NCBI GenBank assembly: GCA_946811695.1
Contig: OX328123.1
Span: forward strand, 33,511,373 to 33,575,372
Source: Gonocerus acuteangulatus
Lineage: Eukaryota > Arthropoda > Insecta > Hemiptera > Coreidae
DNA: 64,000 bases
Direction of reading: 5' to 3'
This document shows positions 45,001 through 57,527 of this stretch, in pieces (positions within the stretch are counted from its first letter, which is position 1; each line of letters opens with the position of its first letter). Under the pieces are notes generated by a model. That model was not told the DNA's origin. It searched no databases and saw only the letters and a list, made by a program, of their open reading frames with translations. Made by a program: the position numbers and the translations under genes.

Positions 45001-47690
45001 TCAGGAACCCTGCGTCCTAGCGACATGACCATTCTATAATAAATGAAAGCTGATTAAATTTGCTACACGTTCTACTTCGTCAAGTTTTTTCAAGATATCT
45101 TTAGTTTTCGTAATATCCGCTCTTGAATGTCTGTCATTTTGGGGAAAAATACTTTTGTAGCTTATTCTTTGCCCTTTTTGGTCAGATAACTCTTCAACGA
45201 TGCACCCAAAAAATAAATGCCGGTTGTAGGGCATTTCATTCTCTTCAATAATAAATATTACTTTACTATTTTATGTATTTTCCTTCAAAAGTTAAAACAA
45301 TTTCAGTGTTCATCGTGAAATTTGGCGACAACTGTAGACTAATAGTCCAGGCAAGGAAGAGTTATAGATGGAAATGTTTGGAACACAATTTTTGACTTCG
45401 TAACTTTGTTTGGGCTAGTTAGGAGGTCAACATATCAAAAGTCCCCGCCCGTAACTTATGAGCCAGGGGGGGGGGAGGAGGGGCCGCTCTTTAAAGTCTG
45501 TCATTTTGGGAAAAAACACACTTTTTGCTCTTCTTGACCAGATATCTTTTCAACGATGTGCCCAAAAAATAAATGCTGGCTATAGAGCATTACATTCCCT
45601 TCAATAATATATATTACTTTACTATTTTATGTATTTATAAACAAAATTATAATGACAAAAAGTCCGTCCCGCAGTAAACATATGTGTATTGGTTTTGTTG
45701 CTAGGAAGCAAAAATATTGGTCAGTAGAGAGAAATTGATAATTTAGTTTGGCATAAAACACTTCTTAATGATTGATTTCGCTGGTTAACTAACTCAACCA
45801 ATCGTTCGTTAAAAGAATGTGTTATGACAAAATTCAGGGAAAAAAGAAACGAAATTTGTATGCAAATATAAACGAATTCATATAAATGCATCTCAGTTTT
45901 AATGGGAGTCATGTTTTATATTTAGAATACTTGATCTCTGACGATTAAAAGATTTAAAAAAAAAAAAAAAATAGGTGAAAGCTCAAAAGCTAACGGAATG
46001 TGCTAAAACTGTTACAAATTTAATTGCCCTTTAGACACATTCTTACGGTAAAATTGTATTTACTAACTGTTGGTTTACCAATCTCTTCACAACAATTTTA
46101 CTGAACAGATTTAAAAAAAATATTACATCCTCCAAAGAGAGGCTCCTTCATGGGACCTCTACTGTTGAGCCTGGAGCTGACTTTTCATAAAGGACTCTGT
46201 TGGTCACAATGTAACTAGTCTGGTCCAGTTGTGGGGGTAACAGCTGCAGTATTTATGAATATAAGTCACAAGACTTAAGGGCAGGGCTGTTTGCCCTTTT
46301 GTACCCATATTTTAACAAATTTAGCTAAGCTATCTAGGTTTCTCAATTCTCTGACTACATTCTTCTCTTGGCTCACCTTGTGTCCTACCTTCTTACTCAG
46401 CTTACCTTTACCTTTGTTAGGTAAAGTTAAGCTGAGGAGGTAATTAACACAGAACTAATGGTATACTTATTGAAGAAATAATAGATATATATAGATATGT
46501 TAATGCTATATCTATTTAAGGTTCTTCTGTCTAGGATGCCGCTAAATTTAAGAGGATTTCCCTTACTTCTTGTCTATTTCTCTATATCCTCTATCACATC
46601 CAGAGAGCTTTCATATTTCAACACAGATATGAGCATTGTTCTCATGAACGTTTCTTGCATTACTTTGTTTTAATCATAATACTGTCCTTATCAATCCTAA
46701 AACAAGTCCTTATCAAACACACATACAATTTTAATTATTTTTGAAATTACTAATTTAATGGTAATATTTAATTTTGTTTGTATTCATTTATTGATATTTT
46801 CCATTATTACATGAATATAACAAACTATTGAGAAAGGATATCATCTGAATGAAAAAGAGTTACTTTTATAATTCATTAATATTTTTGATAATTGTAATGT
46901 TTAAGCCAGTATAAGTACATGTTAAATATTTATTAGAATTTTAGATGTAATAAATAAGTATGTTAGTGTAAATAAATCAGTTAAATAATAATAATAATAA
47001 TGAAACATGTATATAATCAAAACGAAAACATGAAACAGAAAATAGATAAATAGCATTAAAAAAAAGAGAATTATGAAAACCATTTGGTCAAAGTTAAGAC
47101 TTTTTTTTATTTGATGTGATATTTTATTATTTAAATTTTAACGTCCATTACTATTATTATAGCTGACATCTACAAGAAGTTCTGTCATGTCACAAGGAAT
47201 GTCCATGTTTCGTCGTAAATGAGAGCCAGTTAAAACATATTGTACGGGAAGATCACTGTTTCAAGTAATAAAAGTTGATTTGTCATTTTTAACAAAATGT
47301 GTTCTTTATTTAACCAAGAATGTCCTATTCTGAACCTTGTAAGTCCTATTTCTCGTTTACAATTGATGCTGTTCATTATTCTTTTTTCATGAATAAAGGG
47401 TTTTTTATTTCTTCATTTATTTCCTGTGATACTAGTCCACTTAAGTGTCAGTTGATTGTTTGTCGGGTATGTCTTATAACATTCTTATAAAGAAAGTTCA
47501 ATTTGTGAAACATTTAAAGAAAGCATTTATGTCTACCTTAGCCCTTTAGATGCTCAGCTAGTAGAGAAACGTGGCTGCCCTCTCCATACCATTTACCGTT
47601 CTGTGCGGAGGATTTCCGGCACTCGCCCGCATCATATGTTTTCATTGTTGTCCAAATTTTTCTTGAAGTTTCAACTTTTTTTTTTAATCT
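42080..47690. other. Intergenic region, no gene recognised
   Basis: AT-rich sequence with poly-C/poly-G runs (42566, 44571, 44950, 45470). A poly(T) run near 43163-43187 is followed by TTTATTGAATAAAAG, which reads as a reverse retroposed 3' end. CTACCTGCTGCGGTAGCAGG, a small perfect hairpin, lies at about 44010-44033. AAAGTCCGTCCCGCAG near 45659 looks like a stray Helentron-like 5' end. Segments at 45230 and 45590 repeat each other. No convincing coding frame. Confidence 0.6.
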
Positions 47691-47696
47691 AAGCCC

Positions 47697-48430
47697 AGGT
47701 AATTGTGCAGTGAATTAATAGTGATTACATTCACAGGCTCTTTAGATGTGATTACAATTATAATCACAAACCCTGGAGATATGATTACAATTACACATTT
47801 AATCACATATTTGGTTATAATTACACTTGTAATAACAAAATGTTTCTGTAATTATACTTGTAATCACAACATTTTTCTGTTATTACAAATATAATCACAG
47901 CTCTTTCTGTGATTAAGCCTGTTATTGCAACTATTTTTCTGTAAACACAATTTTTTTTTCTGTAATTACAGCTGTAATCATAACAGTTCTGTGATTACAA
48001 ACGTAATCTCAACTTTTTCTGCAATTACCATTGTAATCCTATGCCTTTTATTTTTATAAATTAAGGTACTATTACCAGACTCTTATCGGTAATTACCGTC
48101 ATACCAATGGATGACAAAGTCTCAACTCTTTATATCTATAACTCTCATTATCCTGATGCAAATAGTTTTCCATTCCCTTGGCTTCGAGACTTTTCAGTCG
48201 TAATTACACAAAAAGACGTGATTACGTTCATAATCAGAGAAAGTTTATGATTACAGTTGTAATTACATGTAAAAAAAGTTGTGATTACAGCTTTAGTCAC
48301 AGGAAAATAGTTGTAATTACATACAGGCATAAGCACAGAAACAGCAGTGATTACAGTGGTAATTACAGAAAAAATGTGATTAAGAGTGTAATTATAACCA
48401 AAGATGTGATTTCATTACGCAAGTTAAGGA
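47697..48430. repeat. Fold-back array of GTGATTACA/GTAATCACA units
   Basis: About 20 short imperfect palindromes of the kind GTGATTACANNTGTAATCAC, spaced about 35-40 bp. The left half has TTTTTCTG before each unit and the right half has the reverse (CAGAAAAA after), with a turning point at about 48060-48190. Probably a fold-back non-autonomous element, but I cannot define terminal repeats or a target duplication. Confidence 0.6.
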
Positions 48431-48969
48431 TCTATCTTCAAAGGAAAAGGAAAGTAAAACAATTTTGTTAAAATGAATACTCAATTACTTTAAAGACAAT
48501 TTAAACAAAGTTGTTAAATGGATACTTACGAATATTTCTTAAATATGAGAAGACATATTGGCTGCACAGAAGGGCCACATGGCTTCATTATAGGCCACTC
48601 TCTAAAGAAGTTTTTAACAACTAACATCGATTATTTATGTAATTCCGAATTTTGATTACATTGAATTTAATTCGATCATATAGTAAATACAATACATTTA
48701 GTAAAAATGTAATACACCAAGAAAATTTGTTGCTTACAAAACTATTTCATAAATTTTTGTAAGTTTCAAAATCATGCCTATCTGGAATATCATGTAACAT
48801 GTAAAGATGAAGACAGTTCACACTATGGGAGGAAAGGCATAACGAGTAATCGGCCATGAGCAATGAAAGCACTGAAGAATGGAATAGTGAAAGTCAGATA
48901 GAAGTGAAGGATGATTAAATAGAAAATGAATAAATCCACCTGAAGGGAAACTACATTTTAATATTCAAT

Positions 48970-49586
48970 ATAAATACCAAATATTCTTTCAATGGCCAGC
49001 CATTGTCTTCAGGCCTGATTCTAATACATGTTGTCATGGAACCTTCTTGGCCTTATGTTTCAGGCTCATCAAGAGGCATTCATTGTATGATTATGACAAA
49101 TGGGGCTCAGCAAACAAGAATCGGCTATTCCTTTAATATTAATACACCGTCCATTAATATTCTAGAATGTAAACATTTAATTTTTTTATTAAATAAAGAT
49201 CACATTGTCATAAAAATCAGCTAGCTAAGGAAATTTATTGATTTCTAATCAGGAACTAAAAAAAATAAAAAATGAAACACTATTTCTGGCACCTAATTGG
49301 AATAAATTGTATCTATACACACAAATATTATCCTTACAATTATTTTTAGAAACTTTTGACGATTTTTTGAGAAAATATTTATCAGAATAATTCAGTTATT
49401 ATTTAAAAAAAAAAAAAAATAATAATAATGAATAGGATTATATTGATTAGGTTAGACATTTATATAGTTGCCTCGTTGACAATGGTTGCAACTTTTGAAA
49501 CAGAATTGCAGCTATAGATGCCCTAGTGGCATTATTATTTTTCACACTGATTCCATTTATTTAAAATACTAATTTAACAATCACTG
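48970..49586. repeat. Long direct repeat, copy 1 (left of LINE)
   Basis: 617 bp, nearly identical to 52244-52869. Homology starts at ATAAATACC and stops at CAATCACTG, precisely where the LINE sequence begins. Differences are a few substitutions, 11 extra bases and a shorter A-run in the other copy. Confidence 0.9.
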
Positions 49587-52243
49587 TAATGGGTGTAATG
49601 TAGTAACAACTACATCATCGTAATGGGTGACTTTAATGGAAGAATCGGCTCAAGGCTGGATGGAGAAGAAGGCATTATGGGTAGTAGGACTTGCGGCAAA
49701 CGAAATAGCGGAGGGGAGAAACTAATAAATCTCGCTTTTAGCCAGCAACTAAAAATATCGAATACATATTTCAACAGACAACTTAAAGAGAAATGGACTT
49801 GGTCATCACCTCGGGATCACAAATTTGAGATTGATTTCATCCTTACGAACCACATAGATGTGGTGACCAACATAGAAATATTGGCAAACCTTCCATTTGA
49901 TTCCGACCATAGGATGGTCAGGGGAGAATTTTCTCTCAGCAGGATGAAGAAGAAGAGACCCTTTCGTGTAAAAGCCAGAACCCTTGATACAAAAAGTGTA
50001 GAGGAAATGTTAAATTTCCAAAATATTTTACAAATTAAGCTAGGAAACCATAAAGAAGCAAGCTGTACTGTCCAAGGAAGGTATGAATCTATTATTAAAG
50101 CAATCGAACAGACAAATAGAACACTACAAGCATCTCAGAAAGTCTCCCGGAGTAAACTCTCGCTCGACACAAGAAACTTAATGAGAGAAAAGGCTAAATT
50201 AAAAACAAAAGAAGAGAAGAGTCCCGAGGAGCAAGAATGGCTATCCTCCATCAGCAAACTCATCAAGAGCAAAATCAAACAGGATCTGAAAGATTACAAA
50301 GAGAGAGTGGTGATGGAAGCACTAGAGAACAGTAAATCCCTTCGACAGCTGAAGAAAGAGTTGTCTCCAGGTAAATATTGGCAGTATTCACTCCACAGCA
50401 AAGAAGGAAATCCCTTAACCAAGAGACAGGAAATAGTAACAGAAGCGACGAACTTTTTTGCAGAGCTTTATGCAGACAACACATCAACAGCAAACCAAAG
50501 GGAGGGACGGAAAATAACTGGAGAAGTTCCCGGCGTACTAATATCTGAAGTCGAAAAGGCTGTGAAGTCCCTTAAAACAAGAAAGAGCCCAGGTCCAGAT
50601 GGAATAACAAACGAACAACTGAAAGCGGGTGGAGAGGTGTTGTCAAGAGAACTTTGTCAACTATTTAATCAGATTCTTGAAACCGGAAAAGTACCAAAGG
50701 AGTGGAAAAAGACAAAAATTATTTTACTCCCAAAAAAGGGTGATAAAAGAAACATTGAAAACTACCGCCCCATCTCTCTCTGTTCCGTTGTCTCAAAGCT
50801 TTTTACCAAAATAGTAAAGGACAGAATTACTCCAACATTGGAAAGAAGTCTAACTTCTGAACAGGCAGGTTTCCGGAAGGGGTACTCTGTGGTCGACCAT
50901 CTTCAAGCCCTCAATCAAATAATCGAGAAGTCGAAGGAGTATAAGCTACCTTTGTATCTCTGCTTCATCGATTTTAAGAAAGCCTTCGACTCGGTAAAGC
51001 ATTCAAGCATATTCGAAGCCCTGGAAGACGCAGGGGTAGAAGCGGCATACATTGACGTACTGAGGGATCTCTACCAAGGAAATGAAGCCTTCATAGCAAC
51101 AGACCTTATCGGGCCTACTTTCCCTGTGGAAAAAGGTGTTCGTCAAGGAGATAATGCATCACCTCCTCTTTTCATAAATCTTTTAGAAATGGTCAGTAGG
51201 AGATGCCCCAAACTGGAAAACTTGGGTATAACTATAAATGGGAAAAGGCTAAGTAACCTCAAGTTTGCTGACGACATTGTCCTCCTGGCAGAGAACCTAG
51301 AAGATTTAAAAAGTCTGTTAGGTGAACTTTTGGACGAATGCAGGAAAGTGGGGTTAAGGCTGAACTACTCAAAAACAAAAATTATGACTAATCGGGAAAA
51401 AATAGAGATAGCCCTAGAGGGAAACATTTTAGATTATACGGATGAGTATGTATACCTGGGACAACTCGTTTCCTTTCAAAATAGTACAGCAAAAGAGATC
51501 CGGAGGAGGACATCTAATGCTTGGAAGAAGTTCTGGGAGCTTAAATTTATTATGAAGGGGAATTTCAGCATGGAGTGGAAGAGGCTTGCCTTTGAACAGT
51601 GCGTTTTGCCGGTCATATGCTATGGGTGCCAAACATGGTCTCTTACTAAGGCTCAGGAGGGTAAATTACAAATATGGCAGCGATCGACAGAAAGGTGCAT
51701 TCTCAACGTACTAAGGAGGGAGAAAATAGCAAGTACACATATGAGGGCACAGACAGGAATGAAGGACGTCCTACAGCATGCAACAAGGATCAAGTGGGCC
51801 TGGGCGGGGCATGTTGCTCGGCAGGATAATGACAGGTGGGCAAAGCAGGCCACTGAGTGGATCCCATACGGACAGAAAAGAGGAAGAGGAAGGCAACAGA
51901 AGAGATGGGCCGATTTAATGAGGAACAAGGCAGGTGTCGAGTGGATGAGGTACGCTAGGGACAGGACCAGATGGAAGGAGATTTGGAGGAAGGGAAAGGA
52001 AGACAGAGCGGACTCCACTTCCCGACAGGACTAGTCCCCGTGGGAAGTCAGACTATTACCCCAGAACCCTGGGAGGCCCTACAGAAATAGTCACTTCAGA
52101 TGTGTAAATAAACCTAAAAAAGAAGTATTATATTTTTTTGTTATTTATTTATTGAATAGCAAAATTATGTATTGTAACTAATTGTATTTATTTAAATAAT
52201 TTATTACGACTTTTCTGTAAATAAAGGCTATATTCATTCATTC
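49587..52243 (+). mobile_element. 5'-truncated RTE-like LINE with giant target duplication
   Basis: 2,657 bp bounded on both sides by the same sequence of about 620 bp. The 5' end is cut inside the endonuclease domain. TAATGGGTG at the junction repeats a sequence 36 bp later, typical of template switching. The 3' end is a short UTR finishing in ATTCATTCATTCAT, the tandem-repeat tail typical of RTE elements. Confidence 0.85.
49623..52034 (+). CDS. LINE endonuclease-reverse transcriptase polyprotein, 5'-truncated
   Basis: 803 codons without stop. The upstream reading SNNYIIVMGDFN shows the protein originally started further 5'. Residues 1-105 are the end of an AP-type endonuclease (GDFN at 2-5, FDSDHRMV with the catalytic His near 95). 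The reverse transcriptase has YRPISLCSVVSK, FIDFKKAFDSV, GVRQGDNASPPLF and LKFADDIVLL (catalytic Asp pair near 550). The C-terminus has CYGCQTW and AWAGHVARQ with GRGRQQKRW, the tail typical of RTE-clade proteins. Base composition is less AT-rich than the flanks. The open frame indicates a recent insertion, but the missing endonuclease start makes it immobile by itself. Confidence 0.9.
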   Translation: MGDFNGRIGSRLDGEEGIMGSRTCGKRNSGGEKLINLAFSQQLKISNTYFNRQLKEKWTWSSPRDHKFEIDFILTNHIDVVTNIEILANLPFDSDHRMVRGEFSLSRMKKKRPFRVKARTLDTKSVEEMLNFQNILQIKLGNHKEASCTVQGRYESIIKAIEQTNRTLQASQKVSRSKLSLDTRNLMREKAKLKTKEEKSPEEQEWLSSISKLIKSKIKQDLKDYKERVVMEALENSKSLRQLKKELSPGKYWQYSLHSKEGNPLTKRQEIVTEATNFFAELYADNTSTANQREGRKITGEVPGVLISEVEKAVKSLKTRKSPGPDGITNEQLKAGGEVLSRELCQLFNQILETGKVPKEWKKTKIILLPKKGDKRNIENYRPISLCSVVSKLFTKIVKDRITPTLERSLTSEQAGFRKGYSVVDHLQALNQIIEKSKEYKLPLYLCFIDFKKAFDSVKHSSIFEALEDAGVEAAYIDVLRDLYQGNEAFIATDLIGPTFPVEKGVRQGDNASPPLFINLLEMVSRRCPKLENLGITINGKRLSNLKFADDIVLLAENLEDLKSLLGELLDECRKVGLRLNYSKTKIMTNREKIEIALEGNILDYTDEYVYLGQLVSFQNSTAKEIRRRTSNAWKKFWELKFIMKGNFSMEWKRLAFEQCVLPVICYGCQTWSLTKAQEGKLQIWQRSTERCILNVLRREKIASTHMRAQTGMKDVLQHATRIKWAWAGHVARQDNDRWAKQATEWIPYGQKRGRGRQQKRWADLMRNKAGVEWMRYARDRTRWKEIWRKGKEDRADSTSRQD

Positions 52244-52869
52244 ATAAATACCAAATATTCTTTCAATGGCCAGCCATTGTCTTCAGGCCTGATTCTAATA
52301 CACGTTGTCATGGAACCTTCTTGGCCTTATGTTTCAGGCTCATCAAGAGGCATTCATTGTATGATTATGACAAATGGGGCTCAGCAAACAAGAATCGGCT
52401 ATTCCTTTAATATTATTATAATATTAATACACCATCCATTAATATTCTAGAATGTAAACATTTAATTTTTTTATTAAATAAAGATCACATTGTCATAAAA
52501 ATCAGCTAGCTAAGGAAATTTATTGATTTCTAATCAGGAACTAAAAAAAATAAAAAATGAAACACTATTTCTGGCACCTAATTGGAATAAATTGTATCTA
52601 TACACACAAATATTATCCTTACAATTATTTTTAGAAACTTTTGACGATTTTTTGAGAAAATATTTATCAGAATAATTCAGTTATTATTTAAAAAAAAAAA
52701 AATAATAATAATGAATAGGATTATATTGATTAGGTTAGACATTTATATAGTTGCCTCGTTGACAATGGTTGCAACTTTTGAAACAGAATTGCAGCTATAG
52801 ATGCCCTAGTGGCATTATTATTTTTCACACTGATTCCATTTATTTAAAATACTAATTTAACAATCACTG
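52244..52869. repeat. Long direct repeat, copy 2 (right of LINE)
   Basis: 626 bp copy of 48970-49586, beginning immediately after the ATTCATTCATTCAT LINE tail. After CAATCACTG it continues into unrelated sequence (CGTAACC), which is the unduplicated flank. Confidence 0.9.
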
Positions 52870-53532
52870 CGTAACCAAATACAAACAGTTCTCAACCTAA
52901 TAATGAATTATTAAAACCAAGAACTTTTATTAGTTTGATTATAAGAATAGGCAAAATAAATGTGTTCGACATATTGAACAGAAAAGTATACTTGTTGATA
53001 TGATATATATTTATTCCTTGTGTATTTATAAAAATTTCAATAAGAGAGATCCGTAGAATGAAGTGACGGCAATCAGGGCTCGATTAAAGAGAAACTGGAA
53101 GGGTTAGGAGTATTGTGGTCTAAAATTAAATTTATAGCGGAATACAATGAGTGCATTTTGGACCAATCGAATATAACGTTATTTCATTTGGGACACCAAT
53201 TACTTCATTAAAAATAGTACAAATAATATTAAATTCTTAACACTAACAGAACTATATACAAGTTAAAAATTTGTTCGCTAAACAATTCAAACTCAGTCCA
53301 CCATCAACCACAAAAATAATTTATGACATAGACTAAAAAAAGGCCCTCTTCAAATTTATTATCACATTTCATTGTATTTTCCTTGCAACATCTATAATTT
53401 GCTACTATTCACATGAAGAGGTCCCTGATTATAAATTTGTACATGGCTTGATAAATAATATGAGCTAACAGTCTTCGAATATAAAAAAAAAACTCAAACA
53501 TGCGCCTCATTCAATGGAGCATAGTGAAGAAA
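52870..53532. other. Intergenic and 3'-UTR region of the LMAN2-like gene
   Basis: AT-rich. Includes the probable 3' UTR of the minus-strand lectin gene. No other feature seen. Confidence 0.6.
53355..53360 (-). promoter_or_regulatory. Poly(A) signal of the LMAN2-like gene
   Basis: AATAAA on the minus strand about 175 nt beyond the stop at 53533-53535. Alternatives exist in this AT-rich stretch. Confidence 0.35.
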
Positions 53533-53684
53533 TCAGTAGTAGAATCTTTTCCTTGAGTTGATTTGGTGTTGTTGATAAGCGTAAATCCCTCCGACCACCA
53601 AGCAGATGAGGAGAATAGCAACCAGCAGCATCACAAAGAATGTCTTCGTCCCAGACCAAGCTGGTTTTGCATCTTCAATTCTCT
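53533..53684 (-). CDS. LMAN2: LMAN2-like last coding exon (membrane anchor and tail)
   Basis: Starts after TGTTGTAG. An upstream AG at about 53703 would give an immediate stop and was rejected. Encodes the RIEDAKPAWSG stalk end, the transmembrane helix and the basic-aromatic tail ending RKRFYY, then TGA. Confidence 0.9.
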
Positions 53685-56247
53685 CTACAACAGTCATTTA
53701 CTTCAGAGATATAGAAGAATTATAACTTATAATAAGATGAATAGCAAGAAAATAATTGACAGATAGCATTAAAAAAATACTAATAATTTAAACTGCAAGT
53801 ATATTTTCATAATATCCAAGGTTTTTATCGAAAAACAGAGAATAATATATCTCAGAAGGGATTGTGTCCAATGGAGAAGATTGTCAGGGTCCAATCATGA
53901 AGAAGTATTTAAAAAAAAAATACATTTTTAACCCTTACACTGCTACGTTCTGATATATCAGTCCGGAGAAAGCAGTTCAGCTTCTTTTGTTATTAGCTGC
54001 TAAGAGCTATTATATCAGTGCTTCTACTATTGCCGTCTGTAGGCTGTTTATAGAAGCTGAAGTGTCCTTCAAAGCTGAAGGACTTCAATTTTGTCACTTT
54101 AGCTTCAAACTACTCAGCCTACCTGTACTTATACCTGCTCCCTCCTTTTTTTTTAATAAATTATCAGTGACGTAGACGATTCATATTAAATCAGTTTTCC
54201 CTCATTCATTTCTTCTCATTCCTCATAGCCCTGATGATGAAGGTTGGGGAGGGGACAATGATTTCCAATCTTACCTGAGCTGTCTCATTCGAACCTAGTC
54301 CTCGCAACATCTTCAGTGTGATCACAGTGTTCTACACTAAATATCCTAATGAATTTCGACTTAAGCCTGTTTCTAATAGTATTACTATTAATAAATAGTA
54401 AAAGAATTAGAAACAGGCTTAACTCTAGAGTGGTCGCATGGATGACAATAGTGACGAGGGTGCGGAGCCAGGAGTCTTCTCGGAAGGAGTTGGTGGGAAC
54501 CCTAGACCAAACAAACTGCATGTGTTTACCTTCTGAGAAGAGAGGTGCAACTTATTTTTTTCTGGATGACAGTTGTCTGCCGCACAACTATTCATGTACT
54601 AAAAGTTTTTTAGTATTTTTGCTTTTTATTATAATTTACAAATATTATGTCTCATTATAATATTCTATATGTAATGTACTATTATTTACATGCAATTTAC
54701 TTTTTCAGAACTATTTTTCATCCACGCAACCTTCTATGTTGAATGTGGATGATCAGGAAAATAAAACTGCAGTGGCTAATCATTCCATAAAATATAAACA
54801 CGTATTCGACCTTGAAAATGTAGAAATTATAGAAAAGGAAAGAAACTTAACAAAGCAAAACATAAAATAAATCATTCATATTATAAAAGACAGTTAATAA
54901 TAATAATAATAAAAAATACATCAGATATTTAAATAGTATATTTTTTTATTTTCAAAACAAAATTTAATTAATTTTTATCCAATGACAAAATCTAAAATAT
55001 TTATTTTATTAGAATGGACAAATCTTTTTCTTGATGATCGATGTTTTTCTTGATGATCGATGTCAACTTTACACAGCTGATTGACGCTATACACAGTAGT
55101 AACCTCATTTGGACGGGGCCATTGTATGACCTGAATTCAATTATGCTGTATTTTTAGTTTAGTGAGTTTTTTTTAGCTCCTGAAGAGGCACCTAAGGGGG
55201 GAAACATGTAGAGCAAAAATAAATTGAATTGATTTATTTAATTCTCTTTAATTGACCTCCCCCTGAAAAACATTGGATTTAAGAAGATTGGGTCACTATA
55301 AAATATACAAATATCACTTTAGAAAGAAGTCAACTTACCTCTGGGTGATTCATATTTCAGTGCAGATGGCTGAATGTTTGAACGATCTTCAATAACCTGC
55401 AAACAAGAATATATAAAAATAAAAAAAATACAGAAATACCGATAACAACAACAATTCTAAGTCTGCAGTTAGATGCTAGCCATCTATCAGATTGCTTAGA
55501 TTTCTATAAGCTCATAGCCTTCCCAAACATGGCTTCTAAATCATTCCTCTTTAATTCTTTTTGACGTTCCCTTTTCCTTGTTAGTGTTTTGATTGGTAAC
55601 ACAGCAGGATTCAATGAGGTGATTGGTTGCTTTATACGCCATTGGCTTAGCTGTTCCTCCCTTCAAGAATGGCACCAGTCTAAATGTCCTTAAATACATC
55701 CTATAGTTTCTTGATCTAGGTCCCCTTTAAACAGGGGCATAAGACCCTTCTTCATAACCTCACACATTCCTGAGTCATAAGCTAATGACAAATATCGGAG
55801 TATTAGAAAAATAGGGCATAGAGCATACCCCTCCAAGGGAATCCTTGTCCTGGTTCCCAAACCAGTGGTATTTTTCTCTGTTCACTAGATTATCCCCTTT
55901 TATTCCTTTAAGACTGATAAAAAAAGGTCAAGTTGCTGTTTTCCTTTCAGAGGATCAGAAGGGGAGATTTTCCTTCACCCAGAAAAATGGATGAAATGCT
56001 GTTATCAAGTGGGAAAAATTAAAAAGGAATATCAAGTTAATGATTGTATTGCAGATACTGAAATGTATAAGCTTATTAATTTAAATAAGAATTTATGTAC
56101 TGATGATAGTAAAATACAATCTCATTCAATCTGAAATATTCCATGTAACTTCATATTTTTCTATTAGAAAGAAAAGGCCAGAGTAAAAGTTTAAAGAGAA
56201 GAATTTAGAAACCATTTATTCACATACTAACATATAAATTACATTTC

Positions 56248-56286
<39 letters not shown>

Positions 56287-57453
56287 GGCACATCTACATC
56301 TAGGTCATTAGCGCCGACATCCAGGGTGTAGCGAGGAATTTCACCAGCGAGCCGTGGGGTGATAAAATTCCTGCCGGAGGTTGGGAATCGAACCCACCAT
56401 CTCCCGCTTATGAATCCAAGGCGCTAGCCATTAGACCACGGGAGACCCCTACATTTCATATTAAAGCATAATTAAAAAAAGTTTGCATTACATTAACTGG
56501 AGAGATAATTTCCAAGTGATAAGGTTATAAAAAAGTCCGTCACGCAGGAGCTGTATAACTAAGCACTTTCCTCAGAATTTGGGTAGTGTAGACTGCTTTC
56601 CAGAACAATTTGCTTAAAATATCCTACATAAATAATATAAAAACATGAATAGTTCTCTTTTAAATTTGTAATGAGTAACTAATCAATTATTAATTTGCTT
56701 CCAGAGTTATGTTTACACATGGTACCTATTACACTACGTAATAAATACAAAAAACCTCATATTATCGTATTTTGATCTAACGCAGAAACAGGATACAGTC
56801 ACTCTAGTGGTAGAAAGCGCTCCTTGCGGCGGCTTTGTGAACCTACGTCTGGCGGGCTTTTCTATTGAAATATATTACAAATTAAACCCCCGCTTTCCGA
56901 TTGACCGATTCAGCTCTTTTTTACAACACTTCTTTCTCATGAGTTACCCACGACGTATACCGCGTTTCGTTACAATACAGCAGAAATTACGATCGGTATG
57001 AGGTTACGACCGGTATATTAAGAATTTGGGTCCGGAGTAAACCCCCCCTTCTAGTGAACCGATTTAGTTTATTTTTACAACACATATTTACCTGTAGATT
57101 ACCACTACGAATACCGAGTTTCGTCGAAATATACCAAAAATCACGGCTGGTAGTGGCGAATTGGTATTGTGGGTCCGGAGTAAACCCCCCCCCCTTCTAA
57201 TAAACCGATTTAGTTCATTTTTATATCTCACTTTTCTCTCTATATTACCACTATGAATACCAAGTTTCATTGAAATATAACAAATATTACGGCTGACATA
57301 GTCTAATTAGTGTTTTGGGTTCGGGGTAAACCCCCCCTTCCGGAGGACCGACTTTGGTGGTTAAAGAACTCGTTCAATCGTTTGCTAATTGAATGCTATA
57401 TACTAAGTTTCGTGACGAAAAAACAAAAACTCTGGCCGCTATCGTGTTAACAG

Positions 57454-57527
<74 letters not shown>

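Noticed and set aside
47697..48430. CRISPR-like array
   Set aside because: The units are degenerate, palindromic and reverse orientation midway, spacers are AT-rich and repetitive, and the context is a eukaryotic intergenic region.
48970..52869. Direct repeats of about 620 bp read as two LTRs of an LTR retrotransposon
   Set aside because: The enclosed protein is a LINE endonuclease-reverse transcriptase with no protease, integrase, primer-binding site or polypurine tract, and the repeats lack TG...CA ends.
53703..53710. Alternative acceptor AG upstream of the last LMAN2-like exon
   Set aside because: It would place an in-frame TAA immediately after the junction. The AG at 53685-53686 keeps the reading frame.
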